Assembly (NCBI GenBank): GCA_002729725.1
Contig: PBYS01000081.1
Span: 1 to 43,218, forward strand
Length of the DNA: 43,218 bases
Source of the DNA: Puniceicoccaceae bacterium
GTDB taxonomy: Bacteria > Verrucomicrobiota > Verrucomicrobiia > Opitutales > Coraliomargaritaceae
Reading direction: 5' to 3'
Both the position numbers and the translations under genes were made by a program. The notes beneath the pieces were generated by a model. The model worked only from the letters and a program-made list of their open reading frames with translations. It was not told the DNA's origin and did not search any database. Positions 10,510 to 20,394 of this stretch are shown piece after piece. Every line of letters starts with the position of its first letter. Position 1 is the first letter of the stretch.

Positions 10510-11543
10510 CTTTCTTCCAATTTGCCGATCCTGCATTTTTCCTACTTTTATTACTACTCCCCATCCTCGCATGGTGGGCTGGTCGTATGGGCCCCGAAGC
10601 TGCGGTCCGATTCTCTAGCATCACTTTAGTCAAAGGAATTAGCCAAAATCGCCACAGTCGCCCCGGACAATTTTTATTCGGCCTGCGACTATTGGCACTC
10701 GCCGCCTTGATCGTCGCACTCACCCGACCGCAGATCGGACGCATGAATGATAGCACCGAGGCCGAAGGCATCGACATCGTCGTCACGCTTGACCTCTCCG
10801 GCTCCATGCGTGCGCTCGATCTCTCAACCCGCGACGATATAGTCACCCGCCTAGACGCCGCCAAGCGTGTGGTCGACAGCTTCATTGATAAACGCACTTA
10901 CGATCGCATCGGCCTGGTCGCCTTTGCCGCCAACGCCTACGTGGTCAGCCCGCTCACCCTCAACCACGACTGGCTCAAGCGTAATCTAAAACGCCTCGAA
11001 CTCGGCGAAATCGACGGAGGCGGCACCGCTATCGGCACTGCACTCGGTGCCAGCGCCAATCGTCTGCGTGACCACCAGGCACGCAGCCGTATTATCATTC
11101 TACTGACCGACGGCGAAAACAACGCAGGGACCCTTTCCCCCATCGCTGCCGCAGAAGCAGCCAAGACCCTAGGCGTCAAAGTCTACACCATCGCCACAGG
11201 AAAAAAAGGTCGCGTCCCGATACCAGAAACCGATCGCAACGGACGAGTCGTTCGCGATCGCGAAGGGGCTCCCGTCTATCGCGGCCGTAGCGATATCTCC
11301 AACTACGACGAAACCGAACTCACTCAAATCGCCGAACTCACCGGTGGTCGCTTTTTCAATGCAACACAAGATGGCGACCTAGAACGCATCTACGATGAAA
11401 TTGACGAACTAGAAACCACCGAAATCGAACTACGCTCCTACTCCAGTTTCACCGAATTATTTATTTGGCCCGCAGGGCTCGGCCTGCTGCTACTCGCACT
11501 CGAACAACTCCTTCGTAACACTCGCTACCGCCGCCTGCCATGA
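10506..11543 (+). CDS. batA: VWA domain membrane protein BatA
   Basis: BatA-type proteins are inner-membrane proteins with a periplasmic VWA domain. Two hydrophobic segments near the N-terminus (about residues 8-24 and 57-72) precede the VWA domain with the metal ion-dependent adhesion site D-L-S-G-S at residues 96-100 and the later LLTDGENN loop. A final transmembrane segment lies near the C-terminus ([19 protein letters not shown]). The length (345) and ATGA overlaps at both ends (with the DUF4381 gene and batB) are normal for the operon. In Bacteroides the Bat genes were linked to aerotolerance; the role here is not known. Confidence 0.9.
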   Translation: MTFFQFADPAFFLLLLLLPILAWWAGRMGPEAAVRFSSITLVKGISQNRHSRPGQFLFGLRLLALAALIVALTRPQIGRMNDSTEAEGIDIVVTLDLSGSMRALDLSTRDDIVTRLDAAKRVVDSFIDKRTYDRIGLVAFAANAYVVSPLTLNHDWLKRNLKRLELGEIDGGGTAIGTALGASANRLRDHQARSRIIILLTDGENNAGTLSPIAAAEAAKTLGVKVYTIATGKKGRVPIPETDRNGRVVRDREGAPVYRGRSDISNYDETELTQIAELTGGRFFNATQDGDLERIYDEIDELETTEIELRSYSSFTELFIWPAGLGLLLLALEQLLRNTRYRRLP

Positions 11544-13729
11544 GTTTCCAAGAACCAGTCTGGCTCACAATCACACCGATACTGCTAATCATTTTTGGCG
11601 GTATGCTCGCGTATGGCTTTCAACGTCGTGACGCACTGCTCAGCCGCTTTGCTGCCAGCCGCTTACTCGACCAACTCACCGAACAAGCCAGCCGCACGCG
11701 CACTTGGCTCAAAGCAACGTGCATCCTACTCGCAGTCACCGCAGTCGCGATCGCCCTAGCGCGTCCGCAACTCGGCGTCGAATGGTCCGAGCGTAAAGCC
11801 CGCGGCCTCGACATCGTCTTCGTCCTCGACAGCTCCAAGAGTATGCTCGCGACAGATCTACGCCCCACCCGGCTGGATCGTGCCAAACTCGCCATAATCG
11901 ACTTGGTCGAACGCCTAGAAAGCGATCGTATCGGACTCGTCGCCTTCGCAGGCCAAGCTTTTTTACAAACACCGCCCACACTCGATTACGCGGCCTTCCG
12001 CGAAAGTCTCGATGCTGTGGATCCTAGTATTATGACCAGTGGTGGCAGCGACTTAGGCAATGCAATTAAAGAGGCCGCCAAAGCCTTCCCCTCCGAGACG
12101 AACGTCAAAGTCGTCGTCCTGCTAACTGACGGCGAAGACCTTGGAGGTAACGCGATCGAAGCCGCCACAACCGCCCGCGAAGAAGGCATACAAGTCTTCG
12201 CCATCGGCATCGGCACTCCCGAAGGTGAATACCTAAAAATCCGCAACGCACAAGGTATCGAAGAGTATGTTCGCGATGCCGAAGGCCAACCCGTCCGTAG
12301 TCAACTCGACGAAAGCACGTTACAGCAAATCGCTAAAGCTACAGCCGGTAGTTATAGTCGGCTCAGTAACGCTTCACTGGATCAACTATATAGCTCCGTG
12401 ATCGCCACCCTCCCCCGCGAAGAACGAGAGTCCGAACTACAAGAAATCCACATCGAACGCTTCCAATGGGCCCTATCGGCTGCCGTCATCTTTCTCGTAT
12501 TGGAAGTCCTGATACGCCGCCGACGTAGTACAGGCATCCACGCCAGCCTCGCGATACTGGCGCTGCTCACGATCACTCCCAACGACAGACAAGAGTGTCT
12601 GTCCTACATAGCACACGCGCATCTGTCCGACGCAAGACAGACACCCTTGCCTTTCTCGCCCCAGTCTCACCAGCACAGAGCCAAACAGCCACACCAGATG
12701 CAAGCGGGGCCATCGATTCCATTTCTACAAAACGACGAAGCAGAAAGCACACCCTCTACAGACACCCCACCAGCGGACACACCACCAACAAACGACGCTC
12801 GCAGCCTTTACAACGCCGCCTACCAAGCGCTCAGCAACGGCGATTACGAGAGCGCAATCCAAGGCTATGAAGCCGCGATTGCTCAATCCGAAGACTTCAA
12901 ACTTCAAGGCGACTCACTCTACAACTTAGGCTACGCGAGCTACCAACAAGCTCGCCAAACTTATCAGTCGGGCGATCCGCAAACCGCGCTCGAACAAATC
13001 AAAAAAGCGGAAGCACTCTATCAATCCGCGCAAGAAATCGCTCCCGAGGACACTTCTATCCAACAAGACTTAGAGCAAGTGTCCGCCGCCCGTGAAATGA
13101 TTGAGAAGCTGATCGAAGAACAACAAAATCAAGAGCAAGCAGATCCATCTCAAGACTCCAAACAACAGGGCGACCAGTCCGAAGAGAATCAAGAGTCGCA
13201 GCAGAACCAGGACGAGTCCCAACAATCCGAACAAGATCAGGGCGAGCAGGAGCAAGGCGAACAATCGGAAGACTCTCAACAAGGCCAACAGGGCGACTCA
13301 TCGCAGCAAGATCAAGGCGGCCACGAATCGTCCGACCAAGCCGACAGCGAATCAGGCGATTCCAGCGCCGAGGACTCACAGTCGGCTCAAGACGGCTCGC
13401 AAAACGAAGCATCCGACTCCCAAGAAAGCTCTCAGGGCGCGGAGCAAGAATCCACCCAAGACCCCGTCGACGACATTCCCCAAGCCGGCGAAGAAAGCGA
13501 AGACGCCAACGAGCAAGGCTCTCCAAGCGGCGCGGTGCCCGAAGCCAGCGAAGGCGAAGCTGGCGAAGAGGGGTCAAGCGCTGCCGCCAGCGCGGTCGGC
13601 CAAGCCATCGAAGGCATGACGGCAGACGAAGCCGCCGCGCTACTCGATTCCCTCCAAGGCAAAGAAACCCTCCTTCCCTTTATCGATCAATCCCGTAGCG
13701 GCCGTCAAAGCGACCGCCGCGACTGGTAA
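11540..13729 (+). CDS. BatB-BatC fusion: VWA domain joined to TPR and Gln/Glu/Ser-rich region
   Basis: Residues 1-330 are a complete BatB: two N-terminal hydrophobic helices, a VWA domain with D-S-S-K-S at 97-101 and [10 protein letters not shown], and a closing transmembrane helix near 310-326. Residues from about 418 form tetratricopeptide repeats ([16 protein letters not shown], then [14 protein letters not shown]), and residues 530-680 are a low-complexity Gln/Glu/Ser/Asp tail, as in BatC. The joint (about residues 349-369) is encoded by a palindromic repeat. In many genomes batB and batC are separate, so this may be a natural fusion or a read-through made by the repeat. The ATGA overlap with batA argues that expression is coupled. 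Confidence 0.85.
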   Translation: MSFQEPVWLTITPILLIIFGGMLAYGFQRRDALLSRFAASRLLDQLTEQASRTRTWLKATCILLAVTAVAIALARPQLGVEWSERKARGLDIVFVLDSSKSMLATDLRPTRLDRAKLAIIDLVERLESDRIGLVAFAGQAFLQTPPTLDYAAFRESLDAVDPSIMTSGGSDLGNAIKEAAKAFPSETNVKVVVLLTDGEDLGGNAIEAATTAREEGIQVFAIGIGTPEGEYLKIRNAQGIEEYVRDAEGQPVRSQLDESTLQQIAKATAGSYSRLSNASLDQLYSSVIATLPREERESELQEIHIERFQWALSAAVIFLVLEVLIRRRRSTGIHASLAILALLTITPNDRQECLSYIAHAHLSDARQTPLPFSPQSHQHRAKQPHQMQAGPSIPFLQNDEAESTPSTDTPPADTPPTNDARSLYNAAYQALSNGDYESAIQGYEAAIAQSEDFKLQGDSLYNLGYASYQQARQTYQSGDPQTALEQIKKAEALYQSAQEIAPEDTSIQQDLEQVSAAREMIEKLIEEQQNQEQADPSQDSKQQGDQSEENQESQQNQDESQQSEQDQGEQEQGEQSEDSQQGQQGDSSQQDQGGHESSDQADSESGDSSAEDSQSAQDGSQNEASDSQESSQGAEQESTQDPVDDIPQAGEESEDANEQGSPSGAVPEASEGEAGEEGSSAAASAVGQAIEGMTADEAAALLDSLQGKETLLPFIDQSRSGRQSDRRDW
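12584..12644 (+). repeat. Palindromic repeat element inside the batB-batC joint
   Basis: A perfect hairpin, GACAGACA-AGAG-TGTCTGTC (12584-12603), is followed by a second hairpin with arms TCTGTC (12622-12627) and GACAGA (12636-12641) that reuse the same word. The element is in frame and encodes about 20 residues unlike any Bat domain. This layout, two hairpins sharing one arm sequence, resembles REP or MITE-type dispersed repeats. No other copy occurs in the window. Confidence 0.6.
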
Positions 13730-13739
13730 ACTTTCAGCT

Positions 13740-15560
13740 ATGCATCGACTACAGTTATTCTTATCACTCAGTCTCACGCTGTTGGCCTTCTCCGCCTCAG
13801 CGAAAATCAATGTAAGCGCTCGCTTCAATCCAGCGCGCATCGCGATGGGCGACAAATCACAGTATGTGGTCGAAATCAAAGAAACGGATAACAGCCAAAA
13901 GCCCGAGATCGAACGAGTCACCAGCCTCCCCATCCCACAGGCCGGAGGCTTGGAGCTCAGTAACGGGCGCACCTCCACCAGCCAACAAACCAGTATTATC
14001 AACGGCTCAGCCGAATACAGCATCACCCAACAACTGATCATCGATGCCAAACCTCCCCGCGTCGGAAAATTCACGATCCCCAGCTACGTCTTTCAATACA
14101 AGGGACAAAGCTATCGCGCGCCAGCCGCCACACTCGAAACTGTCGAACGTCCCGCCGATGCCGGCCCAACCGCCGACGAGCTGATTTTCCTCAAAACCGA
14201 CACGCCCGAACACCTCTATGTCGGCCAAACCACCCCCATTCAACTTAAACTCTACGTATCTGAAGACGTTCGACTCACCAGCCTAAACAGCTTCGACCGC
14301 AGCGCAGACGGCTTCACAATCAGTGAGCTCCCCGAGAGCCAACAAGGCCGAGAATTGTATGCAGGTCGTCAATATCAAGTCTACACTTGGCCACTGACCA
14401 TCACTCCCATTCAAACCGGCGAACAAGACCTCAGCTTTCAATTCACCGTTTCCGCCAATATTCCCAACCAAAACCAACGCCGCGATCCCTTCGGTCGGCG
14501 CGGATTTGGCAGCAGCCTCTTCGACGACCTATTCGGGCAAAACGAACGCTTTACCGTTTATACCGAGCCTACTCAAGTCGAAGTGAGCGCCCTCCCCACC
14601 GCCAATCAGCCCAACAGTTTCACAGGCGCAATCGGTGATTTCAGCATGAAAGTCTACACCGATCGAGACAACACCCAAGCTGGCGAGCCAATCATGCTCT
14701 CCATAGAAATTTCCGGCCAAGGTAACTTCGAGCGCATCAACGGCCCCAGCATCCCCGAGACAGCCCAATGGCGCTCTTACGATCCCGAATCAAAATTCCT
14801 CCCTCACGCAGAAGACAATGTACTGCGCGGGAGCAAGCGCTTCGATTACGTAATGATTCCCAACCACGCAGGAAGCATCGAGATCCCCGAGATACGCTTC
14901 GCCTACTACGATCCCGAAGCCAAACGCTACACTGAACTCAACTCACCGCCCATTCCAATCAAAGTCAGTCCCTCTGACAGACCAACAACCGTCACTCCCA
15001 CCACCAATCCACAAAGCAGCACACCGGCACCAACAACCGCCCAGCCCTTACAAAAAGAGCTCAGTGTCGAAGACGCCTTACTCACCCTCGATTATCGTCC
15101 CCAAGGCACCCAACAGCGCACCCAAAGCAGCTTAAGGCATGCTTCCATCTGGATCGTCAACGCGTGCATCGCGCTCGCCTTAACCATCGCCGTCTTCTGG
15201 CTCCGCCACCAACGCCGACTCAAAGAGGACAGCAACTACGCCGATCAACAAGCAGCCAAACAAGAACTGCGCACCACCGCCAAAGCCGCTCAAACAGCGC
15301 AAGATGCCGACAACTTCTACGCTCACGCTCAAAACGCCGTGCGCCTGGCCACCACCTGCCGTACCCGAAAAAATCACCGCACCTCCAATATCGACGAACT
15401 CACCGCTGCCCTCAAACAAGAAGGCTTAGCCGACGCCCCACTCGCGCAAGCACGCCAACTCTTCGAAACCGCCGACGCCCAACGCTTCGCAGGCACCCAT
15501 TCTAATAGCGATCTCTCCAGCGCCAAAGCACAACTGGAAAGGATTTTGAAAGCGATATGA
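13740..15560 (+). CDS. batD: BatD family protein (oxygen tolerance domain)
   Basis: BatD is a large exported or membrane-anchored protein of the Bat operon. A signal peptide (residues 1-20, ending S-A-S-A) is followed by a long beta-sandwich region (about residues 20-420) with the characteristic opening KINVSARFNPARIAMGDKSQY. A Ser/Thr/Pro linker comes next, then one transmembrane helix (about 475-490) and a helical cytoplasmic tail. The length of 606 is normal. It starts 10 bp after the BatB-C gene, and its TGA overlaps the next start as ATGA. Confidence 0.88.
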   Translation: MHRLQLFLSLSLTLLAFSASAKINVSARFNPARIAMGDKSQYVVEIKETDNSQKPEIERVTSLPIPQAGGLELSNGRTSTSQQTSIINGSAEYSITQQLIIDAKPPRVGKFTIPSYVFQYKGQSYRAPAATLETVERPADAGPTADELIFLKTDTPEHLYVGQTTPIQLKLYVSEDVRLTSLNSFDRSADGFTISELPESQQGRELYAGRQYQVYTWPLTITPIQTGEQDLSFQFTVSANIPNQNQRRDPFGRRGFGSSLFDDLFGQNERFTVYTEPTQVEVSALPTANQPNSFTGAIGDFSMKVYTDRDNTQAGEPIMLSIEISGQGNFERINGPSIPETAQWRSYDPESKFLPHAEDNVLRGSKRFDYVMIPNHAGSIEIPEIRFAYYDPEAKRYTELNSPPIPIKVSPSDRPTTVTPTTNPQSSTPAPTTAQPLQKELSVEDALLTLDYRPQGTQQRTQSSLRHASIWIVNACIALALTIAVFWLRHQRRLKEDSNYADQQAAKQELRTTAKAAQTAQDADNFYAHAQNAVRLATTCRTRKNHRTSNIDELTAALKQEGLADAPLAQARQLFETADAQRFAGTHSNSDLSSAKAQLERILKAI

Positions 15561-16351
15561 ACCCACTCCCAACAATCGGTAGCACAGCCGCCCCCCGTGG
15601 CGCAGCACATAGAAACAGCCAAATATTGAAAAAGCTCCGTTTCATAACACTCAGCCTGCTCGCCATGATAGGCAGCAACGTCTCCGCTCACGCCGACGAC
15701 TTTGACGATGGCATCGAAGCGTACCATGCCGCCCAATACGCAGACGCCGCAGCCGCCTTTGAGCGCAGCTTAGAGCAAAGCGAAAGCGCAGCAGCCCACC
15801 ACAATCTCGCGCTCAGTCTCTTCCAACAAGACAAACCCGCGGAAGCAGCTTGGCAGCTCGAAAAAGCCATCCGGCTCGCCCCCACCAATCAAAGCTACCT
15901 GTATAAGCTCGGCGCCCTCCGTCAACAACTCGGACTCTACAAACTCCCCAGCACCTGGTGGCAAAGCGCCGCCAACATCCTAAACCAAGGCACATGGATC
16001 TGGATCGCGTGCATCAGTTTTTGGATCGTAGTCGCAGTCATCCTATTGCCAAAGATAGCAGCCAGCCGACGCCCCATCCTGTTAAAACTCACCCTCAGTT
16101 TCGCCAGCATCGCACTCGCCCTCAGTAGCGCCGCATTAATCGTGCGCAAGACCCAACAAGCCTCCGGGATCGTCATCACCAACGAGCCCACCGAATTACA
16201 TCACGCCCCCGCGAGCGCAGCCCCCGAAGCCGGCATCGCCCGCCCCGGCGAGCGTGCCCGCATCCTAGACCAACACAATCAATTCCTAAAGATCCAAACC
16301 GAAGCCGACATCACCGGCTGGATCCACACCGGCGCATTCCAGGAACTGTAA
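15557..16351 (+). CDS. BatE-like protein: TPR, two membrane helices, SH3-like end
   Basis: After a signal-type hydrophobic segment come tetratricopeptide repeats (EAYHAAQYADAAAAFERSLE, then HHNLALSLFQQDKPAEA; about residues 50-130). Two transmembrane helices follow (about 145-165 and 172-192), then a C-terminal bacterial SH3-like domain ending ITGWIHTGAFQEL. This layout is that of BatE. The ATG at 15557 overlaps the batD stop (ATGA). However, a TTG at 15626 (codon 24) would give a textbook signal peptide starting with Lys-Lys and may be the real start. It is the last gene of the operon. Confidence 0.8.
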   Translation: MNPLPTIGSTAAPRGAAHRNSQILKKLRFITLSLLAMIGSNVSAHADDFDDGIEAYHAAQYADAAAAFERSLEQSESAAAHHNLALSLFQQDKPAEAAWQLEKAIRLAPTNQSYLYKLGALRQQLGLYKLPSTWWQSAANILNQGTWIWIACISFWIVVAVILLPKIAASRRPILLKLTLSFASIALALSSAALIVRKTQQASGIVITNEPTELHHAPASAAPEAGIARPGERARILDQHNQFLKIQTEADITGWIHTGAFQEL

Positions 16352-16387
16352 GCAAGCCCTCCCAGCAGACAATCAACAATAAATACC

Positions 16388-16418
16388 CAATAATAAATAC
16401 CCTGCGTATTTATTATTG
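16388..16418. repeat. Perfect AT-rich hairpin between batE and the RAYT gene
   Basis: The 13-bp arms CAATAATAAATAC and GTATTTATTATTG pair perfectly around a 5-base loop. A partial direct copy of the left arm lies just upstream. It is too AT-rich for a usual terminator. It may be the structured end recognised by the adjacent REP-type transposase, or it may simply end the bat transcript. Confidence 0.55.
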
Positions 16419-16450
16419 ATTGATTAGAGAGACTGGTTCAAGCTTTGGCC

Positions 16451-17461
16451 ATGAATCGGCGACGCTTGATTATTTCCGAGACCACTACGGCTTATCACTT
16501 GATTTGCCGAACGGCTTACCAGGCTTATCTCTTTGGAGATCAAGAGAAAGAGGTCTTTGTGCGGCTTCTACAGCAACAGGCGCGCTTTGCTGGCATTGAA
16601 GTGCTGGCTTACTGCATCATGTCGAATCATGTGCACTTGCTGGCTCGCATCAGTCCGATCGACTCTCTGCCTGATGCGGAGCTGCTGCGCCGCTACCGTG
16701 ACTATTATGGGGACGTTAAGGTGCCGCAATCGACTTATTCGGTGGAAGAGCTGCAGTCTCTCCTCCGCTCGGGTGGACCGGATGCGGAAGCGGCGCGTCA
16801 ACGTGTTCTATCGCGCATGGGTGACTTGTCGGCTTTTATGCGCGAGCTGAAACAACGCTTCACTCTCTGGTACAACCATAAACACGACAATCAGGGCACC
16901 ATCTGGGCCTCTCGCTATAAGAGTCTCATCGTTGAAAATGCCCCGGAGAGTTTGAGCAAGGTCGCGGCTTACATCGATTTAAACCCTGTGCGTGCCGAAA
17001 TAGTGGAGGACCCCAAAGATTATCGCTGGTGTGGATATGCAGCCGCGATGGCGGGACGCAAAGCACAAAAAGATGCAGTCATTGAGCTTCTTGCTGGGCA
17101 GGATGAGTTCGCTCAGGCCATCGCCAGCTACCGTCTGATCTTGTTCGGAAAGGGATATACCAGCAAGGGCTCCGCGACTAAAGATCAAGGCACTCTCTCT
17201 GCTGAAGCTCTGGAAGCGGTCATTCAAAACGAGGGACATGTCGCAAGCTCTGAGTTACTCCGCTTGCGCGTGCGCTACTTTGCGGATGGCACGGCCATCG
17301 GCTCGAAGGCATTTGTTGAAAATATCGTGCATAGCCATCGAGCTGCTTTTGGCCTCAAGAGGAAAAAAGCGAGCACTGCCCTAGCTCCACAGATTTGGGA
17401 CGACTTGCATGTGCTGCGTGATTTGAAGAAGAACGTCTATACACGCCCTCAAATTGAATAA
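16451..17461 (+). CDS. REP-associated tyrosine transposase (RAYT, IS200-like)
   Basis: This is a single-strand DNA transposase-type protein of the Y1/HUH family. The HxH motif is at residues 60-62 (SNHVHLL), the candidate catalytic Tyr is in ASRYKSL, and the segment YIDLNPVRAEIVEDPKDYRWCGYA is the signature of REP-associated transposases. At 336 residues it is of the long type, with a C-terminal DNA-binding extension. The ATG at 16451 is preferred to a TTG two codons earlier. The coding strand is richer in G and T than its C/A-rich neighbours, which suggests separate ancestry. There is no second IS gene, so it is probably a domesticated or REP-mobilising enzyme. Confidence 0.9.
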   Translation: MNRRRLIISETTTAYHLICRTAYQAYLFGDQEKEVFVRLLQQQARFAGIEVLAYCIMSNHVHLLARISPIDSLPDAELLRRYRDYYGDVKVPQSTYSVEELQSLLRSGGPDAEAARQRVLSRMGDLSAFMRELKQRFTLWYNHKHDNQGTIWASRYKSLIVENAPESLSKVAAYIDLNPVRAEIVEDPKDYRWCGYAAAMAGRKAQKDAVIELLAGQDEFAQAIASYRLILFGKGYTSKGSATKDQGTLSAEALEAVIQNEGHVASSELLRLRVRYFADGTAIGSKAFVENIVHSHRAAFGLKRKKASTALAPQIWDDLHVLRDLKKNVYTRPQIE

Positions 17462-17514
17462 GCCGCGTTAAAGAGTCTTCACTACGCCCCAACAGAGGCG
17501 CTAATGATATTTAG

Positions 17515-17530
17515 AATAATTCCAATTATT
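17515..17530. promoter_or_regulatory. Candidate Fur-family operator
   Basis: A perfect 7-2-7 inverted repeat, AATAATT-CC-AATTATT, resembles the AT-rich boxes bound by Fur and PerR proteins. It sits directly upstream of a promoter-like pair and 92 bp before the Fur-family start, so autoregulation is likely. It could also be an end of the RAYT element. Confidence 0.5.
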
Positions 17531-17532
17531 GC

Positions 17533-17560
17533 TTGAGTTCCAGAAAACTTGGCCTTTATT
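17533..17560 (+). promoter_or_regulatory. Putative sigma-70-type promoter of the Fur-family gene
   Basis: TTGAGT (17533-17538) and TTTATT (17555-17560) are separated by 16 bp. The operator-like repeat ends 2 bp before the -35 box. Both hexamers are imperfect, so this is a moderate call based mostly on placement. Confidence 0.4.
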
Positions 17561-17622
17561 GCTACTTGGTCTCATTATCCAACTGACCATTCACGAATTG
17601 ATTTCTTCATCTATCATCTACC

Positions 17623-18054
17623 ATGCAACTGGAACCAAAGTATAAAGATTTGCTAGACCATGCGCTTGAAGGCAGCGGTCAACGCGCAACCAAGCAGCGC
17701 GAGCATGTCTATGCACTGCTGCTAGAGAAGCGCGACCACCCGACCGCGGACGAAGTCTATGCAAGGGCACGGGCCAACATGCCGACCATTTCACTGGCAA
17801 CCGTCTATAATTGCTTGGAAACTTTAGTGGAAACGAAGCTGATTCGCCAGGTCAACTTCGAACGCGAACCGACGCGCTACTGCCCCAACCTCACTCAGCA
17901 CGCGCACTTTTACTGCCGCGAAAGCGGCGAAATCGTAGACATCGACCTTTCGGAGGACTTGATACAAGCACTGATGGAAGTATTGCCAGAAGGTTTCTCC
18001 GCCCAACACATTGACATCGCCTACGACGGCAAATGCAACGGCTGCCATGACTAG
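17623..18054 (+). CDS. Fur/PerR family metal-dependent regulator
   Basis: Fur-family repressors sense iron, zinc, manganese or peroxide. The 143 residues show the N-terminal winged helix ([28 protein letters not shown], then [13 protein letters not shown]) and the C-terminal dimer domain with HAHFYC. The C-terminal Cys pair of the structural zinc site is present (C138, C141). In the first pair only C98 is present; the usual second Cys is Ser101. The type (Fur, PerR or Zur) cannot be assigned from this. It lies directly upstream of sufCBD, as many regulators of Fe-S assembly do, so control of suf is plausible. Short TCTTCAT-like heptamers run into its ATG. Confidence 0.88.
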   Translation: MQLEPKYKDLLDHALEGSGQRATKQREHVYALLLEKRDHPTADEVYARARANMPTISLATVYNCLETLVETKLIRQVNFEREPTRYCPNLTQHAHFYCRESGEIVDIDLSEDLIQALMEVLPEGFSAQHIDIAYDGKCNGCHD

Positions 18055-18120
18055 CGTAGACTAAGAGCGCAGCACGCCACCATTTCACATAACTCAACTC
18101 GTAAAATAGAAAACTAAAAA

Positions 18121-18162
18121 CCACTCGGATCACGCGAATCGATAAACGTATCCCGCATCACA
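18121..18162 (+). repeat. In-phase 7-bp array before sufC
   Basis: Six heptamers run without a gap into the ATG. The first five end in CG at the same position, and the third base is A or T in all six (pattern NNWNNCG; examples GATCACG, ATAAACG). There is no Shine-Dalgarno sequence. Confidence 0.6.
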
Positions 18163-18924
18163 ATGAACACACTCGAAATCAAAAACCTTAACGTCTCCAT
18201 CGATGGCCAAGCTATCCTTAAAGACTTCAACCTGACCATTCCTAAGGGCGAAGTGCACGCACTCATGGGCCCCAACGGCACAGGCAAGAGCACTCTGGCC
18301 AAAGTCATGGCTGGCCACGAGGACTACACAGTCGAGAGCGGCGAAATCCTGCTTGATGGCGAAAACATTTTGGGCAAAGAAGCCGACGAAATTTCCCACG
18401 CGGGCTTGTTTTTGGCCTTCCAATATCCGATGGAAATACCTGGCGTGAGCATCGCTAACTTCATCCGCGCCGCTCGCCAAGCACGCCTCCCTGAAGGCGA
18501 AGACATCAATGCGGTGGAATACTACAAAGAGCTCTACGCGAAGATGGATTCACTCAAGATGGATCGTAAGTTCACTGCACGTTCGTTGAACGAAGGTTTC
18601 TCGGGCGGTGAGAAAAAGCGCTGCGAGATCTTACAAATGGCCATGCTGGAGCCTAAGTATTGCGTCATGGACGAAACGGATTCCGGCCTCGACATCGATG
18701 CGCTCCGTATCGTTTCCGAAGGAGTGAACCACATGCGCAGCGAGGAGCGTGGCTTCCTCGTGATCACCCACTACCAGCGCTTGCTCGACTACATCATCCC
18801 CGACGTCGTGCACGTAATGTATGACGGTCGCATCGTCCACAGTGGCGACAAAGAACTGGCCAAAGAGCTCGAAAGCAAAGGCTACGACTGGGTCAAAGAA
18901 GAATTCGCCAGCGCCAGCGCGTAA
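18163..18924 (+). CDS. sufC: Fe-S cluster assembly ATPase SufC
   Basis: SufC is the ABC-type ATPase of the SufBCD scaffold that builds Fe-S clusters in the cytoplasm. The 253 residues show Walker [10 protein letters not shown] (36-44), the SufC-type signature [17 protein letters not shown], Walker B with MDETDSGLD, and the H-loop VITHYQRLL. It is the first suf gene here, 108 bp after the Fur-family gene. The ATG is preceded by a 7-bp tandem array and no ribosome binding site. Confidence 0.97.
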   Translation: MNTLEIKNLNVSIDGQAILKDFNLTIPKGEVHALMGPNGTGKSTLAKVMAGHEDYTVESGEILLDGENILGKEADEISHAGLFLAFQYPMEIPGVSIANFIRAARQARLPEGEDINAVEYYKELYAKMDSLKMDRKFTARSLNEGFSGGEKKRCEILQMAMLEPKYCVMDETDSGLDIDALRIVSEGVNHMRSEERGFLVITHYQRLLDYIIPDVVHVMYDGRIVHSGDKELAKELESKGYDWVKEEFASASA

Positions 18925-18931
18925 GCGAGCA

Positions 18932-18966
18932 CAATTCTGACTCCTAACTACTAACAAGTTCCAACT
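18932..18966 (+). repeat. In-phase 7-bp array before sufB
   Basis: Five heptamers abut the ATG. All end in T, preceded by C (four units) or G (one), and position 2 is A in four of five (examples GACTCCT, AACTACT). The sufC-sufB spacer is 42 bp, exactly six heptamer lengths. Confidence 0.6.
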
Positions 18967-20385
18967 ATGAGCGATACAGATTTACAAGACCAGGCCATAC
19001 AGGTCGATACCGAGAAGGGAAATTTCAGCTATCCTGAAGATTACGAATTCGATGCGGGCGTAGGTCTCAACGAAGAGACCGTCAAATACATATCCAAGGT
19101 CAAAAACGAAGACCCTTGGGTGCTCGACTTCCGTCTCAAGGCGCTCGAGATCTTCAATAAGAAGCCGATGCCGACCAAGTGGGCAGACACCGACTTGGAA
19201 AATATCGAGTTCGAAAAGATTCGCTACTACCTCTCCAAGGGCCAAGTGCCTGCACGCTCATGGGACGATGTGCCCGACGACGTGAAGGAAACCTTCGAGC
19301 GCCTCGGCATCCCCGAGCAGGAGCGCAAGTTCCTCGCTGGCGTGGAAGCTCAGTTTGACTCGGAAGCCTCCTACTCCCGTATGAAGGAGGACTTGGAAAA
19401 AGAGGGCGTCATTTTTGTCGGCTCAACCGAGGGCTTGGCCAAATATCCCGAAATTTTCAAACCTTACTTCGGCAAGGTCATCCCGACCTCGGACAACAAA
19501 TTTTCCGCACTCAACAGTGCCACCTTCTCCGGCGGCAGCTTCATTTACGTGCCCAAGGGCGTAAAGCTCAAGCAGCCACTGCAAGCCTACTTCCGTATTA
19601 ATGCGGAAAACTTCGGCCAGTTCGAGCGCACCCTCATCATCGCCGACGAAGGCGCCGAGATCACCTACATGGAAGGCTGCACCGCACCCAAGTTTGAAAC
19701 TGCCACACTGCACAGTGCGGTGGTTGAGTTGGTCGCACTTAAAAACGCCAAGATTCAATACATCACAGTTCAGAACTGGTCGTCCAACGTCTTCAACCTC
19801 GTCACCAAGCGTGGCATGGCCGACGAGGGCGCGGAAGTCAAATGGATCGACTGCAACATCGGCTCCCGCCTCACCATGAAGTATCCTGGCGTGGTGCTCA
19901 AGGGCCAAGGCGCTCGCGGCGAAGTGCTCTCCATCGCACTCGCCAATGACGGTCAGCACCAAGATACCGGCGCGAAAATGATGCACCTGGCGGACAACAC
20001 CACCAGTAACATCATCTCCAAGTCGATTTCGATCGGCGAAGGACGTTCCACCTATCGCGGCCAGGTCCACATGCCCAAGCACCTCAAAAATTGTAAAAAC
20101 AATACTGAGTGCGACGCCCTGTTGATCAACACCAATAGCCGGACTGACACCTATCCCGCGATCACCACTCGCGGCCAAAACAACACCGTGCAGCACGAAG
20201 CCAGCGTATCCAAAGTGAGCGCTGAGCAGATCTTCTACATGATGCAACGCGGCCTCTCCGAGGGCGAAGCCATGAGCCTCGCGGTCAACGGGTTCGTCAA
20301 CGAACTCATGAAAGCCTTCCCCATGGAATACTCCGTGGAATTGAAGCGCCTCATTGATATGGAAATGGAAGGCTCCGTCGGGTAA
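18967..20385 (+). CDS. sufB: Fe-S cluster assembly protein SufB
   Basis: SufB is the scaffold subunit on which Fe-S clusters are assembled, in complex with SufC and SufD. The 472-residue length and opening [23 protein letters not shown] are typical. The beta-helix core follows (about residues 150-420), with the conserved CTAPKF segment and [11 protein letters not shown] near residue 380. The C-terminal [21 protein letters not shown] motif is present. It is 42 bp downstream of sufC in a continuous operon. Confidence 0.97.
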   Translation: MSDTDLQDQAIQVDTEKGNFSYPEDYEFDAGVGLNEETVKYISKVKNEDPWVLDFRLKALEIFNKKPMPTKWADTDLENIEFEKIRYYLSKGQVPARSWDDVPDDVKETFERLGIPEQERKFLAGVEAQFDSEASYSRMKEDLEKEGVIFVGSTEGLAKYPEIFKPYFGKVIPTSDNKFSALNSATFSGGSFIYVPKGVKLKQPLQAYFRINAENFGQFERTLIIADEGAEITYMEGCTAPKFETATLHSAVVELVALKNAKIQYITVQNWSSNVFNLVTKRGMADEGAEVKWIDCNIGSRLTMKYPGVVLKGQGARGEVLSIALANDGQHQDTGAKMMHLADNTTSNIISKSISIGEGRSTYRGQVHMPKHLKNCKNNTECDALLINTNSRTDTYPAITTRGQNNTVQHEASVSKVSAEQIFYMMQRGLSEGEAMSLAVNGFVNELMKAFPMEYSVELKRLIDMEMEGSVG

Positions 20386-20394
20386 GCCCGACGA

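Noticed and set aside
12595..12870. Alternative-frame ORF over the BatB-C joint, with a signal-peptide-like stretch
   Set aside because: Its second half is clearly a shadow of the TPR-coding frame. It might preserve traces of an old batC start, but this cannot be shown without relatives.
13056..13577. Arg/Leu-rich open frame (173 codons) antisense to the Gln/Glu/Ser tail of the BatB-C protein
   Set aside because: The composition mirrors the low-complexity sense strand; it is not an independent gene.
19423..20247. Long open frame (274 codons) antisense to sufB
   Set aside because: It lies fully within the certain sufB gene, has no domain resemblance, and arises from the GC-rich third positions of the sense strand.
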